64,000 nt of DNA from Plasmodium relictum (GCF_900005765.1 NC_041684.1:248001-312000); one strand, 5' to 3'. Positions 48,101-58,490 are shown, numbered from the stretch's first letter. Notes: generated by a model from the letters alone, not told the origin. Numbers and translations are program-made.

Positions 48101-51100
48101 TCATTAGATATTAACTTATTTATATATGCGTGTTGCGTTTCATGAAAAATAATCATCAAAAATTTAAAAGCATTATTATATATATCTGGATTAGTACATT
48201 TAATTACATTATAAAATATGGTATGGATATCATTTAAGTTAAATAAATAGTGAGGTGCAAAGTTGGATAAATTGAAAGAAATATTTTCAGTAATACTATT
48301 ATATAAATCATAAGAAAAAGAAATAATGTTATTAAGGAGTCCTTTAATTGAATCATCAAATTTAAGTAAATGCTGTTTTAGAATAATTTTATATATATTT
48401 TCAAAAGTTTTAATGCTTATATCATCAATATTTATTATATTAAATTTATTTTGAATTCTTTTATCAATGAATTTATTTGTATTGTTATTAATGGTTCCTA
48501 TAAATGATATATCATGAATAAATTTTTTTTCGTCTAAATTATCCCTATCATAAATTAATTTGTAAGTTAATAACTGCCTTAAAAATTCCAACGTTTGTTG
48601 TGTATCACAATTATCTTTAGCAGTTATATTTAAATCTTCTAAAAAGAATATATGTTTTTTTTGATTTGGTGGCCCATAAATTCTTGTGTTTCTTTTTTCT
48701 ACATTATTTTCAATTATTTTTTGTAAAACAAATGAATTAGTGTAATAGTTAATACTTATGATAGTGTGGGTAAATTTTTCAATATTCATATTTAAATTAT
48801 TTTTTATGCATTTTGTTTTTCCAGTACCGTTATTTCCATAAACTAAAATTGCCTTATTTCTATCCAAACAATATTTTATCATTTTTTCAATTCTTATTAA
48901 TTCTATGGTATTAATATATATATCATCATAATTATGCGGTAACATATTTTCAATATAATTATTTATACTTTTCTTTTTTTTTCTTTTTTTTTTACTCTTT
49001 TTATGCCCTCTTTTTTTTTCTCTTTTTTTTTCTTCTTTAACTCCATCTTCATATTCATCTTCATCTTCATCTTCATCTTCTTCTTCTTCTTCTTCTTCTT
49101 CTTTTTCACCTTCTACATCTTCTCTATTTTCTTCTCCTTCTTTTTCCTCTTCTTCTATGACTATTTGATTTTCATAACATTTTTCCTCACTTTCAGATTC
49201 ATTAAAATTCCATTTTATTTTCTGCAAAAATAAAATATCTTCATCTAAATATTCACTTAGGTGCTTCCAGCTATTTTCATAAATGTTATAAATATAATTA
49301 CAACAATAATCATTACCCATTTTAACCTTTAAATTGCTTTTTATGTTATTACTAAAGATATTTTTAGAATTCATAATTTTATCATCAACTATTAAATTGT
49401 TAAGAACCCACATGTAAGAATTCATAAAAAAACAGTTATAATAATCTTTTAATATTTCGTAATTGTAATTAATTTTATTTACTATATTTTTCTCTTCATT
49501 ATTCAATGCAGTATCTTTTATTTTACTATCATCAATATTTTTAGAATTATTGTTATTTAGTTTTAATTCCTCTTTGCAAAAAATTTTATCGCTTCTGTTT
49601 TTTTCATTCAAAGAATCTGTTTTTTCGAAATCTCTTTTTTCTTCTTTTTCTTCTTCCTCTATGTTTTTATCTCCTCTTTTAGTTTTAGAATTACTAGCAT
49701 TACATAATACTTCATTAGCATCTTCATTGTTCAGGAAATTATTTTCTTCATTTTGTTTGCTTTCAATTTTTCTGATTACTTCGTTAATATATTTTTCATA
49801 TTTGAATAAAAAGTAATCAATGTAATTGCATATGGATTTTACTATATCTAAATTAGAAAGTTCAAAAGCAAATTTGCATTGTTTTCTTAGCATTTCAATA
49901 TTTTGTGCATAAAATATATTAAATAAATAATAAAATTCCGTCTTTGCAATATTATTATTCAGTAAGTTAATCCATGAACTGATAAATAATTTATAACTGA
50001 TATCTCCTTTATTTATAAAAAGGACACCTCCTCTACTAACTGTTGCAGGAGATGCGTATTTCATATTGGTTATTTCAAAAAACAAATGCATTTCTTTAGT
50101 AAATGGTATTCTCTCATTACTCACTAAAGTTAGTACTTTGTTGTCATCCATTACAGTATTCATACTTTCTATCCACTCCGCATCAATATTTCCATCTAGT
50201 AAAATTATTTTATGTTTTATATTTTCATTATAAGGGGTAATATTTCTTGACATTTTTCTCATAATAGATGATAAAGAACCATCAATCCATTCATTATTTT
50301 TTGTTAAATATCCATAAAGTTCATAGGATTCAATGGATTTAGGATTAATAATTTCATATAAACAACTTTCTTCTATTTTATTTAAACTTCTAATCAAAAT
50401 GTCTATAACACTGGACTTCCCACATCCATCTTCTCCTAATATAAAAACACAGTGTCTTACATCCATTAAATCTTTTAGTTGCTTCACTTTAAGGATAAAA
50501 TTATCATCAATTTGCAAATTTGATTCTTTTAAACATATTTTGATAGCATCATCAAAACTGTAAATAATATTTCCTTGACTTTGTTCATCTTTTAATTCAC
50601 TGTATTTTTTAGAATCATCAAAGTTTTCATTTTTGGAATCTCCTAAGTTATAATCTTTTTTATCATCCCTTTTTGTATCATTATATTGGGAATGTTCCAA
50701 ATTATAATTTTGTGAATCTTTTACATCATTATTATTTTCGGAAAAGTGTTCATTAGATAATTCGTTTTTCTTAAAATTTTGATTATTGAAGCTTTGTGTA
50801 GGATTACTTTTATATTTTTCCGAATTTTGTTGGCATTTTTCTTCCTCAAAAATGTTGCAGTTAACATTAGGAAATAGGTCATTAATTAAACCTAAAAATA
50901 TAGGAATATCTTCATGGGTAATTTTAGGTATATTAAAGTCTTTTAAAGCTTTCATTAAAATAACTTCTTCATCAAAATTACTGAATTTTCTTTTTAAGTT
51001 TCCTGCTTGTATTAAAACAACTTTAACAGCTCTTAAACCCCAATCGTAATGGATATTCTTCTGTAATAATTCCTTACATAATTGATACAATTCTACAAAC

Positions 51101-54100
51101 TTATAGGATAATTTATTTGCTTTTATAAATCCAAATGACATTAACATATTTTCACATATAAATTTTATATCGGGGACAATCATAGAACAAGATCTAAATA
51201 AATTTTTTAAATTTTCAGGTAGTTCTGTTCTTCCTGCATATCCAGGATTCATAGTAATAAAAAAACCACATGTTTTTTTTAATACTATTTCATCATCAAT
51301 AAAATGAAACATTGTTTTTTTTTCCTTAATAGCATCAAAAATACATTTAATTTGTGTACTAACAACTGATAATACTTCTATACTTATTCGATTGAATTCA
51401 TCAAAGCATCCCCAAGCACCCGTTTGAGATAACCCTATGCAGATTTGTGACATATTAAAATAATTCATTTGATTACTGCAGTTAAAAATAAAAATAGCTA
51501 TACCTATTGCTTTGGATAAATCTTTTGTTGTTTCTGTTTTTCCTGTTCCAGCCGGCCCTGCAGGTGCACCACCAAGAATTAAATTTAATGCTTGCGTTAA
51601 AGTAATATAGCATTTATCTGTTAAAGGGGTTATAACTAATTTACCTGAATTTCCAATATATTCATATAAATATTTTGTTTTAAAGTCACATATTTTTATT
51701 TCACAAGTATAATTATTAATTTTTTTATCATATACCCAGTAATATTTTAACTGTGCTTGCCAGTCAAAGGAGGTACTATCTGATATTTTTTTTTTTATAA
51801 AAGATATTATTACATCTCTTGTATGTACATCTAGTATAATTAAAGATAATAATTTCGTTCTTATATTATAATCTTCTGTTTTTTCTACTAATTTTATTAA
51901 TTTATTTATCCTTTCAATTAAAATTTTTTTATAATCTACAAAAGCAGATTCATTCCCATTTTCTAATTCATCAAAACATTTATTGATTTCTTCTGTTACG
52001 ACTATTTGATTACAAGTACATACCACTTGACTGATATATTTTGATATCATTGTTTCATCTCGATTATGTTCATCTAAATTTTCTGAATTTATTTTTGCAT
52101 TTTCTAATATACTTCTAATGGTTATTTTTAAATGATTTTCTAAGTCTTTTAAATAATTTTCTACATTACCCTTTAATGTTAATTCATTCAAAAATTCTAA
52201 ATGCTCGTTTTCAATACTATAAACACCTTTAGCTACATATTCTTTACATTCGTTATTATTATTATTATCATTTTTTTTTTTATTTAATTTATTTTTTATC
52301 TCATTGTTGTCTTCATAATCTTGTTTCATGGAATTTTCCTTTTGTTCATTTTCATCCTCAATTTTCTCAATTTTATCATTATTTTTTAGTAACTCATTCT
52401 CAAACATTTCTCCATTATTATCTTCTTTATTAGTACCTTCATTTATATTATCTTTGTTGAACTCAATAGTTTTAATAGCATTAAATACATCATTTATATA
52501 TGGTAATATTTTTAAAGGATTTTTTCCGTTACTTAAAATATCTAGCAAAGCAATATTGGATAAAAAATAAAAGCGTGGGAAAGCTTTTTTTTTTTGATCT
52601 AAATAATCATTTAAAGCCTTTTCACACAATTCTATGTTTTTAAAAAATTTACTTAATAGATAAAACAAATCCTCATTTAAGCATACTTGTAGAACATTTT
52701 TTTGTTCAGATGCACTTTGAATTATTTCTTTATATTCATTTTCAATGTTAAAAAACATTTTACTTTCTTGAGGTAACTGTGAATGAATATCTTCTGAGTT
52801 CAAGTAAATAGGTTGCAATCTTTCAAATTTATTCAAAAATTTTCTCCATATATTAATTACTTCATCAATTTTTTTCAAATTTTCTTGTGTATTTAATATG
52901 GTTTCTTGAATAAATAATATATATTTTTTCTGATTAATAAAAAATAATATTTCAGAAGTGTGAACGTCAACAATCTCTAATATCATATCCATATTGGTTA
53001 TTTGAATGTAATTGTTTTTTTTTAAAAATTCAAAGTTCATTTGTTTCCATATTATATTTATTTCCTTTATTTTATTTTCTATTTTTCTTTCTTTCTTAGC
53101 TTGTTCTATGACATCGTGAACAGCGTCAACATGCTTATATAATTTTAAATCAAAAAATTCTTGCAATGTTAACTCTTTGTATTTTATTTTGAAATTCTTG
53201 TTTATAAGAATATCATTATTTATACTTTTTTCATTATCGTTTGTGTTACCATTATTATCTTCTCCGTTAATTTCTATCTCATTCTTGTCAGTGTTATGTG
53301 TTTCCATGCTCAAAGAAATGCTATTGTTTTCTTTTTTTTTTGAATATAAATTATTAACACTTCCAGATATATTTATTATTATATTCCAATGCCTATCAAA
53401 TATACAATCGTTATTTAAATCCACTAAAAGCGGTAATATAGAAGATAACTTTTTTAATTCTTTAATTATATACTCATATATAGGTAAATGTTTTAAATCA
53501 AAAAATTTTTTTCTTATATATAGTAATATAAAATCAATTATATAAATATTACTATTGACATCTATATCTTTCCATAACTTTTGTTTTTCTTTTTCTATAA
53601 AAAATATCACACTATTCGTCAGATCCCATAAATATTTTAAATCTCTTAGTTTTAAGTCAATTTCTTCTAATTCATCAAATACAGTTATATCTATTTCAAA
53701 TAAAATTTCTAATTCATTATGATACTTCTGCTTCTCTTTATAAATTTGAAAACTTTTTCTAAAATCATTAATTTTTTCGTAGGGAGAATTATAAATGTCT
53801 TTTGGAGTACTTGGTATATTTTTAAATATATGTTTCTTAAGATTGCTTAATTCTTCTTTAAAATTTTTTATTTCTATTTTAATATTTTTAATTTCATTAT
53901 TTTTATATTTTAGTATTTTTTCTTTAATTTCATTATATTGTACTTCCACTTTCTCTTTATTTTTTTCTATATTATCTAAGACATCATTATATTTAATGAC
54001 TATATCTAAATCTTTTAAATTTTCCATTATTTCCTTAATTTTTTGAAAAATTAAAGGAACAATTTTTCTACTTAACTTTACACTTCTTAAATTTCTCATA

Positions 54101-57100
54101 AGATTATAAAATATATCCTTTTTTTTATTCATATCTATATTTTTTTCCTCTTTAATAGGATTAATATTATCATCTTTCTCCATATTATTTCTATTATGTT
54201 TCTCATCTTTATTAGAGATATTTTTATTGTCCACTTTTTTACTGAAAAATTCAACTATTTCTACTTCATTTAGATTGCTAATCACATTTTCATAAAATGA
54301 ATTGATTGAATATATAACATCTTTCACGAAGTTTTGCAAATATTCACAGTATAATGATATATTTTTTTTAGTAAAAGAAATTAATCTTTCTACTAAATTT
54401 TCAGAATAAAATGAAATAAAATTTATTGCTTCATATGTTTTTAAGTGATAAAAATTATTCAATTCTTCTTTTAATGATAATATTAATTTTTTATATGAAT
54501 GAACATTGGGAAATAAGTGAGGAATATTTATGTTAATAAGTTTCAATGAATCTTGAAAATTGTTATTATATTCAAAGTAATTAGGATATAATGATATTTC
54601 ATTTTTTTGTTTAAATAATAAAAATTCTTTTTTTATATCTATTTTCCATATATATTCATATTTTTTTAAGCTTTCTAAATATTCATAACTTTTTTCAATT
54701 GTATTTTCAAAAAAGGTTTCTATTTTGTTCTTGTTAGAATTTACACTTAAACTTAATAGAATCTCATTTATATAATCTCCGCTTTTAATATCTATTCTTT
54801 TGATACCTGAACATAAATTCATAAAGTCATCTATCCATTTATAGAACATGGATGTTATACAAAAAGATTTTGTACTTCTTAATTTTAAATCTAAATTTAA
54901 TTTATTTTCTATAAAATTAATTTTTATGGTAAATAATTGCTCATCTTTTTTATTAAATTTCATTACTTCGTATAAGTTATTAAATAAAAAGTTTGTAAGT
55001 TCTATTAATTTATCTATTATTATATTATTTAAAAATTTTAAGTAATTTTTCCACATGACATTATTTTTTTTTATTTTTAATATATCATAAGACTGCTTAA
55101 TATTTATATTAATACTTTTAAAATCATCATTCAATTTTCCTTTTAATAATGATAAATTATTTTTGTAACTATTTAAATAATTATATATATCTTCATGCTT
55201 TTTTCTTTTTTCAATAATTGGTTTTTTTAGCCAACTGTTTGTCAAATTTAAAATAGATACTATGTTATTATGAAGAATAGAAATGTTGTTATATATATCT
55301 GACATATCTTTATCTACACTCTCAATATACTCATAAATGTTATCTTCTGACCATTTTAATTCTTTAACACCTTTTAATAAGGTATTTTTTATAGCATCAA
55401 TTTTTTCTTCAAATAAATTTTTTTCTACATCTAATGTTTTAGTAATAACACTATTATATTTTTTTGTGATATTATTTAGTATATTAATAAATTTTTTAAA
55501 TGTATTTGCTTTATTATAAATATTTAAACAATCTTCATTTACAGTCAAATTATTTAAAAAGAAATTTTTTATATTATTTATGAACATAAATATGTATGGA
55601 TGAAAATTTACATAAAATTTATCCGATTTTATTTTAAAAATACTTTCATTTAAAAAATTATTTACAACATCAATGGTTTCCGTAAACCATTCTTTACTTA
55701 CCTCAGAAATATATCTACTTATTTTTTCAGAAATATTTTTATATAAACTATTTATTTCGTCTGTCTTTTCATTTTGAAATTTTAAAATTTTCATTATTTT
55801 TCTTAAGGGAAAATATTGTTGTTCAATTCTTTTTAATAAAGATGTGAACAAATTTATAACTTCACAAAACAGGGGGGAATTTTTATTTATACTTAAATTT
55901 TTTAAGTTATCTTCAAAATCTTCTTTATTTTCATTTACCCTTTTTTCTACCAAGACATTTGTTTTATCATTTTCATTTATATTAAAATTTTCTTGATTTT
56001 CTTTAATATAATCTTTTTGATCATCATTATTAAAACTATGATTTCTTGTTTGACAAGAATTTTCAAGAAACATTTTTTTATTATTTTCAATAATTGTTTT
56101 ATTTTTTATAAACAAGTTATCCACTAATATGAATTCTTTCTTTAAATCTTGACATAAAAGTGATGTATGTCTTATTAATTCTACTTCAATTGCATGTATA
56201 TCTCTTAAAATTAAAAAAGAGTTCAATAATTTGATATTTTTTTTCAAATCATTATCAAAAGAGTATACAAATACACATATTAATCTTTTGTTTAACTCCT
56301 TCACTTTACATTCAAAAGAATTATATTTGTTTATAAAAATATTTTCTTCTTCATTTAATATTTCGTGATTTAGGTCTAAGAAGGCTTCATTAATTATATT
56401 AAAATCACGAGATATATTATGAATTTCTTCAGTTAATTTTTTTCCTTTTTCCCCAGGAATTTCAATTTTTTCTAATTTCATGTAAGTCTGATATATTTTT
56501 AAATATTCAATTAGTAACTTTAATTTATACATATATAAACTAACAGAAGGGAAGTAAATGTTTTCTTCTTCTATTTCGTTTTTTATATTATTAATTTCCA
56601 TTATTTGTTTTTCATCATTGAAATTTATATTCGATTCATATAATGATTGCAATTTTTTATTTTTTTCCTTATATAATTTAAACAAATATAAAAAGTTTAA
56701 GAGGAAATTTAATATTGAATATAATTTACTTTTTAAAATATCTACACAATTATATATAGAATTTATAATTTCTTGTGTACTAATATTCTGATTACATGAA
56801 TTAATTAACACTTTTGATAAAAAATTAAAAACAAATTTACAGTTTTTAATTAAGTAATTTGATTTTTCAATAGATATGGATAAAGCATGAATAATAGGCA
56901 AAACATATTTATTCTTTTTTTCTATATCCTCCTTGTGATTTTCTAGTTTTTGTAAAAAATGTACTACTGGTTTTAAATGGGTATATAGATCAGAAACTTC
57001 CGATTTATGTTCAATGATTTCATTTTTTATATTTTCAATTATATTCTTGTAACTAGAATTTTTTTTTTTTTCCAAAATTATATTTATTATTTCTTTAAAA

Positions 57101-57804
57101 TTTTCTTTGTCTATCTCATTATATAAATAGTTAATGTTTTCATTTTTATTTTTTAGGCATTTTAGAAATTCAAAACAGTTTGCATAATTTTTTTTTTTAT
57201 AATTCATGAAATTTCGTAGAATTATGTGGTAACATCTAATAAAATGTATTAAATATTCTTCTATATTGTTTACATTTTCTTCTTTTACGTCAAAAGTTAA
57301 ATATGGTAATATTAATTTTTCTTCTTTTTCTCCATAAATAATTCTTAAATTAAGTAAAAAATTATTAAATTTTTTTTTCATTTCTTTTAGAAGGGAAGAA
57401 GAATTTATATCTTCATTTTTATTCATAAAATTAAAAAAAAAAACTTCTAAAAAGCTTCTTATAACATTTTCGGCATCATTATTCATTTCCAAAAATAAAA
57501 TATTGCTTTGAGGTGTTTTATAAATTATCAAAAACTTTTCATTTTTTCTTTTTTTAAAGAGATCTAAAATGGAATCATATATCTTTATTGAATCCTTCTC
57601 ATGAAAAACAAATAAACATTCCTCATAATTTGAGTGAAAATCATTTAATAATTTAATTGTGTTTTCATCATTCTTTATATTATTTATTACTTCTTCCTTA
57701 AGACAACCATGAATATTAAAAAATTCTAATGTGCTTACTAAAATTTCTTCAATTTTTTCGTTATAATCACCATCAAGATTATTTAAATCATTTGCTTTAT
57801 TCAT
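42133..57804 (-). CDS. Axonemal dynein heavy chain, outer-arm beta-like
   Basis: One uninterrupted frame of 5,223 residues starts at ATG 57804. Order: N-terminal tail (DHC_N1, to about 1450), linker (about 1500-1960), AAA1 with GPAGTGKT (Lys2089), AAA2 with GEDGCGKS (Lys2463), AAA3 with GNNGTGKT (Lys2996), AAA4 with GFGGSGKQ (Lys3432), coiled-coil stalk and microtubule-binding domain (about 3675-4000), AAA5, AAA6 and a C-terminal domain ending LILDIADD. AAA1 has TGAWGCFDEFNRISIEVLSV, a form I associate with outer-arm beta chains. At over 5,200 residues it exceeds the usual ~4,500 because of Asn/Asp/Glu-rich inserts, for example before AAA2, between AAA2 and AAA3, and after AAA3. Plasmodium builds an axoneme only in male gametes, so expression in male gametocytes is expected. 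The beta-type call is by motif only. Confidence 0.95.
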   Translation of the reverse strand: MNKANDLNNLDGDYNEKIEEILVSTLEFFNIHGCLKEEVINNIKNDENTIKLLNDFHSNYEECLFVFHEKDSIKIYDSILDLFKKRKNEKFLIIYKTPQSNILFLEMNNDAENVIRSFLEVFFFNFMNKNEDINSSSLLKEMKKKFNNFLLNLRIIYGEKEEKLILPYLTFDVKEENVNNIEEYLIHFIRCYHIILRNFMNYKKKNYANCFEFLKCLKNKNENINYLYNEIDKENFKEIINIILEKKKNSSYKNIIENIKNEIIEHKSEVSDLYTHLKPVVHFLQKLENHKEDIEKKNKYVLPIIHALSISIEKSNYLIKNCKFVFNFLSKVLINSCNQNISTQEIINSIYNCVDILKSKLYSILNFLLNFLYLFKLYKEKNKKLQSLYESNINFNDEKQIMEINNIKNEIEEENIYFPSVSLYMYKLKLLIEYLKIYQTYMKLEKIEIPGEKGKKLTEEIHNISRDFNIINEAFLDLNHEILNEEENIFINKYNSFECKVKELNKRLICVFVYSFDNDLKKNIKLLNSFLILRDIHAIEVELIRHTSLLCQDLKKEFILVDNLFIKNKTIIENNKKMFLENSCQTRNHSFNNDDQKDYIKENQENFNINENDKTNVLVEKRVNENKEDFEDNLKNLSINKNSPLFCEVINLFTSLLKRIEQQYFPLRKIMKILKFQNEKTDEINSLYKNISEKISRYISEVSKEWFTETIDVVNNFLNESIFKIKSDKFYVNFHPYIFMFINNIKNFFLNNLTVNEDCLNIYNKANTFKKFINILNNITKKYNSVITKTLDVEKNLFEEKIDAIKNTLLKGVKELKWSEDNIYEYIESVDKDMSDIYNNISILHNNIVSILNLTNSWLKKPIIEKRKKHEDIYNYLNSYKNNLSLLKGKLNDDFKSININIKQSYDILKIKKNNVMWKNYLKFLNNIIIDKLIELTNFLFNNLYEVMKFNKKDEQLFTIKINFIENKLNLDLKLRSTKSFCITSMFYKWIDDFMNLCSGIKRIDIKSGDYINEILLSLSVNSNKNKIETFFENTIEKSYEYLESLKKYEYIWKIDIKKEFLLFKQKNEISLYPNYFEYNNNFQDSLKLININIPHLFPNVHSYKKLILSLKEELNNFYHLKTYEAINFISFYSENLVERLISFTKKNISLYCEYLQNFVKDVIYSINSFYENVISNLNEVEIVEFFSKKVDNKNISNKDEKHNRNNMEKDDNINPIKEEKNIDMNKKKDIFYNLMRNLRSVKLSRKIVPLIFQKIKEIMENLKDLDIVIKYNDVLDNIEKNKEKVEVQYNEIKEKILKYKNNEIKNIKIEIKNFKEELSNLKKHIFKNIPSTPKDIYNSPYEKINDFRKSFQIYKEKQKYHNELEILFEIDITVFDELEEIDLKLRDLKYLWDLTNSVIFFIEKEKQKLWKDIDVNSNIYIIDFILLYIRKKFFDLKHLPIYEYIIKELKKLSSILPLLVDLNNDCIFDRHWNIIINISGSVNNLYSKKKENNSISLSMETHNTDKNEIEINGEDNNGNTNDNEKSINNDILINKNFKIKYKELTLQEFFDLKLYKHVDAVHDVIEQAKKERKIENKIKEINIIWKQMNFEFLKKNNYIQITNMDMILEIVDVHTSEILFFINQKKYILFIQETILNTQENLKKIDEVINIWRKFLNKFERLQPIYLNSEDIHSQLPQESKMFFNIENEYKEIIQSASEQKNVLQVCLNEDLFYLLSKFFKNIELCEKALNDYLDQKKKAFPRFYFLSNIALLDILSNGKNPLKILPYINDVFNAIKTIEFNKDNINEGTNKEDNNGEMFENELLKNNDKIEKIEDENEQKENSMKQDYEDNNEIKNKLNKKKNDNNNNNECKEYVAKGVYSIENEHLEFLNELTLKGNVENYLKDLENHLKITIRSILENAKINSENLDEHNRDETMISKYISQVVCTCNQIVVTEEINKCFDELENGNESAFVDYKKILIERINKLIKLVEKTEDYNIRTKLLSLIILDVHTRDVIISFIKKKISDSTSFDWQAQLKYYWVYDKKINNYTCEIKICDFKTKYLYEYIGNSGKLVITPLTDKCYITLTQALNLILGGAPAGPAGTGKTETTKDLSKAIGIAIFIFNCSNQMNYFNMSQICIGLSQTGAWGCFDEFNRISIEVLSVVSTQIKCIFDAIKEKKTMFHFIDDEIVLKKTCGFFITMNPGYAGRTELPENLKNLFRSCSMIVPDIKFICENMLMSFGFIKANKLSYKFVELYQLCKELLQKNIHYDWGLRAVKVVLIQAGNLKRKFSNFDEEVILMKALKDFNIPKITHEDIPIFLGLINDLFPNVNCNIFEEEKCQQNSEKYKSNPTQSFNNQNFKKNELSNEHFSENNNDVKDSQNYNLEHSQYNDTKRDDKKDYNLGDSKNENFDDSKKYSELKDEQSQGNIIYSFDDAIKICLKESNLQIDDNFILKVKQLKDLMDVRHCVFILGEDGCGKSSVIDILIRSLNKIEESCLYEIINPKSIESYELYGYLTKNNEWIDGSLSSIMRKMSRNITPYNENIKHKIILLDGNIDAEWIESMNTVMDDNKVLTLVSNERIPFTKEMHLFFEITNMKYASPATVSRGGVLFINKGDISYKLFISSWINLLNNNIAKTEFYYLFNIFYAQNIEMLRKQCKFAFELSNLDIVKSICNYIDYFLFKYEKYINEVIRKIESKQNEENNFLNNEDANEVLCNASNSKTKRGDKNIEEEEKEEKRDFEKTDSLNEKNRSDKIFCKEELKLNNNNSKNIDDSKIKDTALNNEEKNIVNKINYNYEILKDYYNCFFMNSYMWVLNNLIVDDKIMNSKNIFSNNIKSNLKVKMGNDYCCNYIYNIYENSWKHLSEYLDEDILFLQKIKWNFNESESEEKCYENQIVIEEEEKEGEENREDVEGEKEEEEEEEEDEDEDEDEYEDGVKEEKKREKKRGHKKSKKKRKKKKSINNYIENMLPHNYDDIYINTIELIRIEKMIKYCLDRNKAILVYGNNGTGKTKCIKNNLNMNIEKFTHTIISINYYTNSFVLQKIIENNVEKRNTRIYGPPNQKKHIFFLEDLNITAKDNCDTQQTLEFLRQLLTYKLIYDRDNLDEKKFIHDISFIGTINNNTNKFIDKRIQNKFNIINIDDISIKTFENIYKIILKQHLLKFDDSIKGLLNNIISFSYDLYNSITENISFNLSNFAPHYLFNLNDIHTIFYNVIKCTNPDIYNNAFKFLMIIFHETQHAYINKLISNDHINIFTQIFNKQVLQYFPFFKDDFEKHKETFDAINEKDNINSTHKIYSPSYNDNINEENKNNKDVNGNDNFDNIDNLNNKIDGNINNSINDNVNNSNNNSNDNTKEKEKQLIYDLNKNIFTSFISIRNGLDKMYLNVKKFYQLKEVLTEKLNEYNTTHVELPLVLFDYAIIQICKICRILDFNISHLMLIGFGGSGKQSLLKLSIFINSLNLLNISTNNKYDVNNFKSDLQEFHLKCAIKPGNVHVLLLKEKDILDSFLPYINDLTSTGLCNNLFTKDEYLGIFSSIRNQIKYLNIGESNEDVFNYYINKIRKNFKIAITHSPISNLYRDRLIKFPSFLSNFSFIYFLPWPYEALVNVANKFLNDVEINDELKKKICEHMAFVHTSTNEMNKKYLKQKNRYNYVIPKTFLEYIYFYKNLLSVKNFEIEKSVERLNKGLLALTSTRENVEVLKKEIEIKITNIEEKKIEVNDILNKVKEATEVTNKEQQIVNEEKKKTEIFTKEAIEIQLKADKELSEALPIMNKAKDAVNCITKSAIQELKSLQNPPKECLDVTHAVLIALKEIKNYSWKFAQKIMNNPTQFLSKLQKFDAENMDEETVNLLTPFIQKKFFNYEMMKTKSSACAYLALWLVNIVKYNEVYKKVKPLMDKLQEATNNKNKAQEKLDQLENKVKELTDSVEKLRRKMNEVNEEKNNVIKIYNESKDKLNRAENLVNMLSDEYSRWSDEISIINSNKKFIYGDCLLLSSFITYLGVFSSSFRINLWKKLWLEHIKNSNILINNITSPIDIMVQDIQIATWKNEKLPEDKISIENALIVSTCYRWPLLIDPQLQGLKWLKVKGGNNITCLQFNCENFIKKVKNVILKGGYLIIENINEEIDNVIDSLLNREFIKKGNDTFIKIDNEEMPFNFPNAISRISKIKSFFENNTNNNVSNKNNASENHNNFCNELDMNKNYLKHNFQNINKAFSNENVVKVNFFNLILQTKLSNPHFKPEVNSQCTLINFSVTCEGLEEQILAIIVNIEKPELEKQKQILVKNRNEYKIILNNLEDEILYQLSTVDSTTIIDNISLINSLKTTKDTSINIQRQVEDSIKTESEINKTRELYRTLANEASIVYFILILMHNINYMYQYSLDSFINLLLKSIEAVHNSNNEKNNINDSNNKTDAFNNNDLALERQDNYYDSKIFFNNSVEDNKDNNEENNIYDEHMNKLIISFRKTIYSWINRGLLEKDKLLFNCIFVFKLLEKKKIFDKDFNMDYLNFFLKPPRSENVSENPLKEWLSDDCWENILLLSKFKEFENLSTNIHIDAQHKFKQWCSEIQPEICKLPLEWKKLNNYSFKKLLIIRCLRPDRITVTLENYIKNILPNSEEIMERNNSFVDTLESSYNFMVNSTPILFILTPGSDFIKYVELLGKKYKFYLNNNLHVVSLGQGQESIALSKLELSHKEGHWIVLENIHLMAKFNLILENVIDKYSTEGSHPNFRCFLTSEITTNIPISILERSIKLTNEAPTGFKENLKRAFTFFSSDDYEEKDLRTKNILFSLCYFHSIIVERAKFGAEGFNIKYPFSLSDLRDSAKVLFNYLDNQNSIKVPWNDLKYIFGEIMYGGHIVNDKDMLVCKTYLNYFMREQSLEGMQLIPFSKNIQLFSPNNYSYDKILKYIDTQIVYESSILYGLNQHAEMNFRTNESIKLLKNILKLKLKETSTFVEELTTGETMENKTSNILSEILSEIDSVFFNVEELMKSIPDDQLTPLQYFLFQECTLMNSLTSVMKNSLKELSLAIKGEINMTSKIESLMNSLYKDKLPELWKNNSYSSNRNLSSWVNNLKERISFLTDWFNDPLLTPKVFNISLLFNPNSFFSAIKQILSRNEKCELDKIIMQIEVTNKTLNNIHSYPKEGAYIYGLYLDGANYDVEKNTLCDSSSKQKYFLMPVIHCKPIISMGKIDTDVYECPVYKTLSRGNTYVTNIKLKTKESPDKWILAGVALILDIADD
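48978..49140 (-). repeat. Acidic-then-basic low-complexity tract in the dynein
   Basis: Around residues 2890-2940, just before AAA3, a run of Glu and alternating Glu/Asp is followed directly by a Lys/Arg-rich run (KKREKKRGHKKSKKKRKKK). The complementary strand gives spurious Phe-rich frames. It lies between AAA modules and probably loops out of the ring. Confidence 0.8.
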
Positions 57805-58290
57805 TGTATAAAATACTTATAAAATAAATTTATATATATATAAATATATATATAATAATGATAAAATAGTAAAAGATAAAAAAAAAAAAAAAAAAAAAAT
57901 GGATGTAAATTAAGACTGTTTATAGTTTTTTTTTTTATATAACTTAAATTTTCTTTTATAACTTTGAGTATATGCATATATATACACATATTTCTAAATT
58001 TTTATACTATTTTTTTTTTTTTTTTGGAAGCACTTCATTAGAATTTGTTAATGTCTTTTTTTCTTTTCTTAATATATATTTTATTATCTATAATTTCCCA
58101 TTTACATAATTTTTTTTATATTCTTATATCTAGAAAATATTTGTAAAAAAAACATACAATGAAATCAAAATGATGTGTCTATTTTTAAATATATGCATTC
58201 TATAAAATTTTCATTATTTCCATTTATAATTCTTTTACACTTTTAGTGTATATTTCTTTGTGCATTTTAACATTATTAATATTTTATTAC

Positions 58291-58490
58291 ATTATTATTA
58301 TATATTTTCTTCTGCTTATTTTGGTGAGCACATTTTCGCTAATAACAGTATCGCTTCTATTTTTCTCATGTTTTTCCAAAAAAAAATTTTATTTTTATGA
58401 ATTATTTTATTGGTATAGATAAAAAAGGTAAAAATATTAACCATTTTATAAATTTGCTTTTTAAAAGTGTTCTGTAGACATAATACATAA
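58291..58490 (+). repeat. Diverged repeat block C, copy 1
   Basis: It is collinear with 59155-59342. Shared words in order include a TTAT.TTGGT segment, CTTC.ATTTTTCTC, an AAATTTT..TTTTTATGA segment, and TATAAATTT.CTT...AA.TGTTCTGTA near the end. Similarity is by eye and interrupted by small gaps. Confidence 0.5.

Noticed and set aside
48993-49233. Phe-rich plus-strand frame within the dynein
   Set aside because: It is the antisense of the Glu/Asp tract of the dynein heavy chain.
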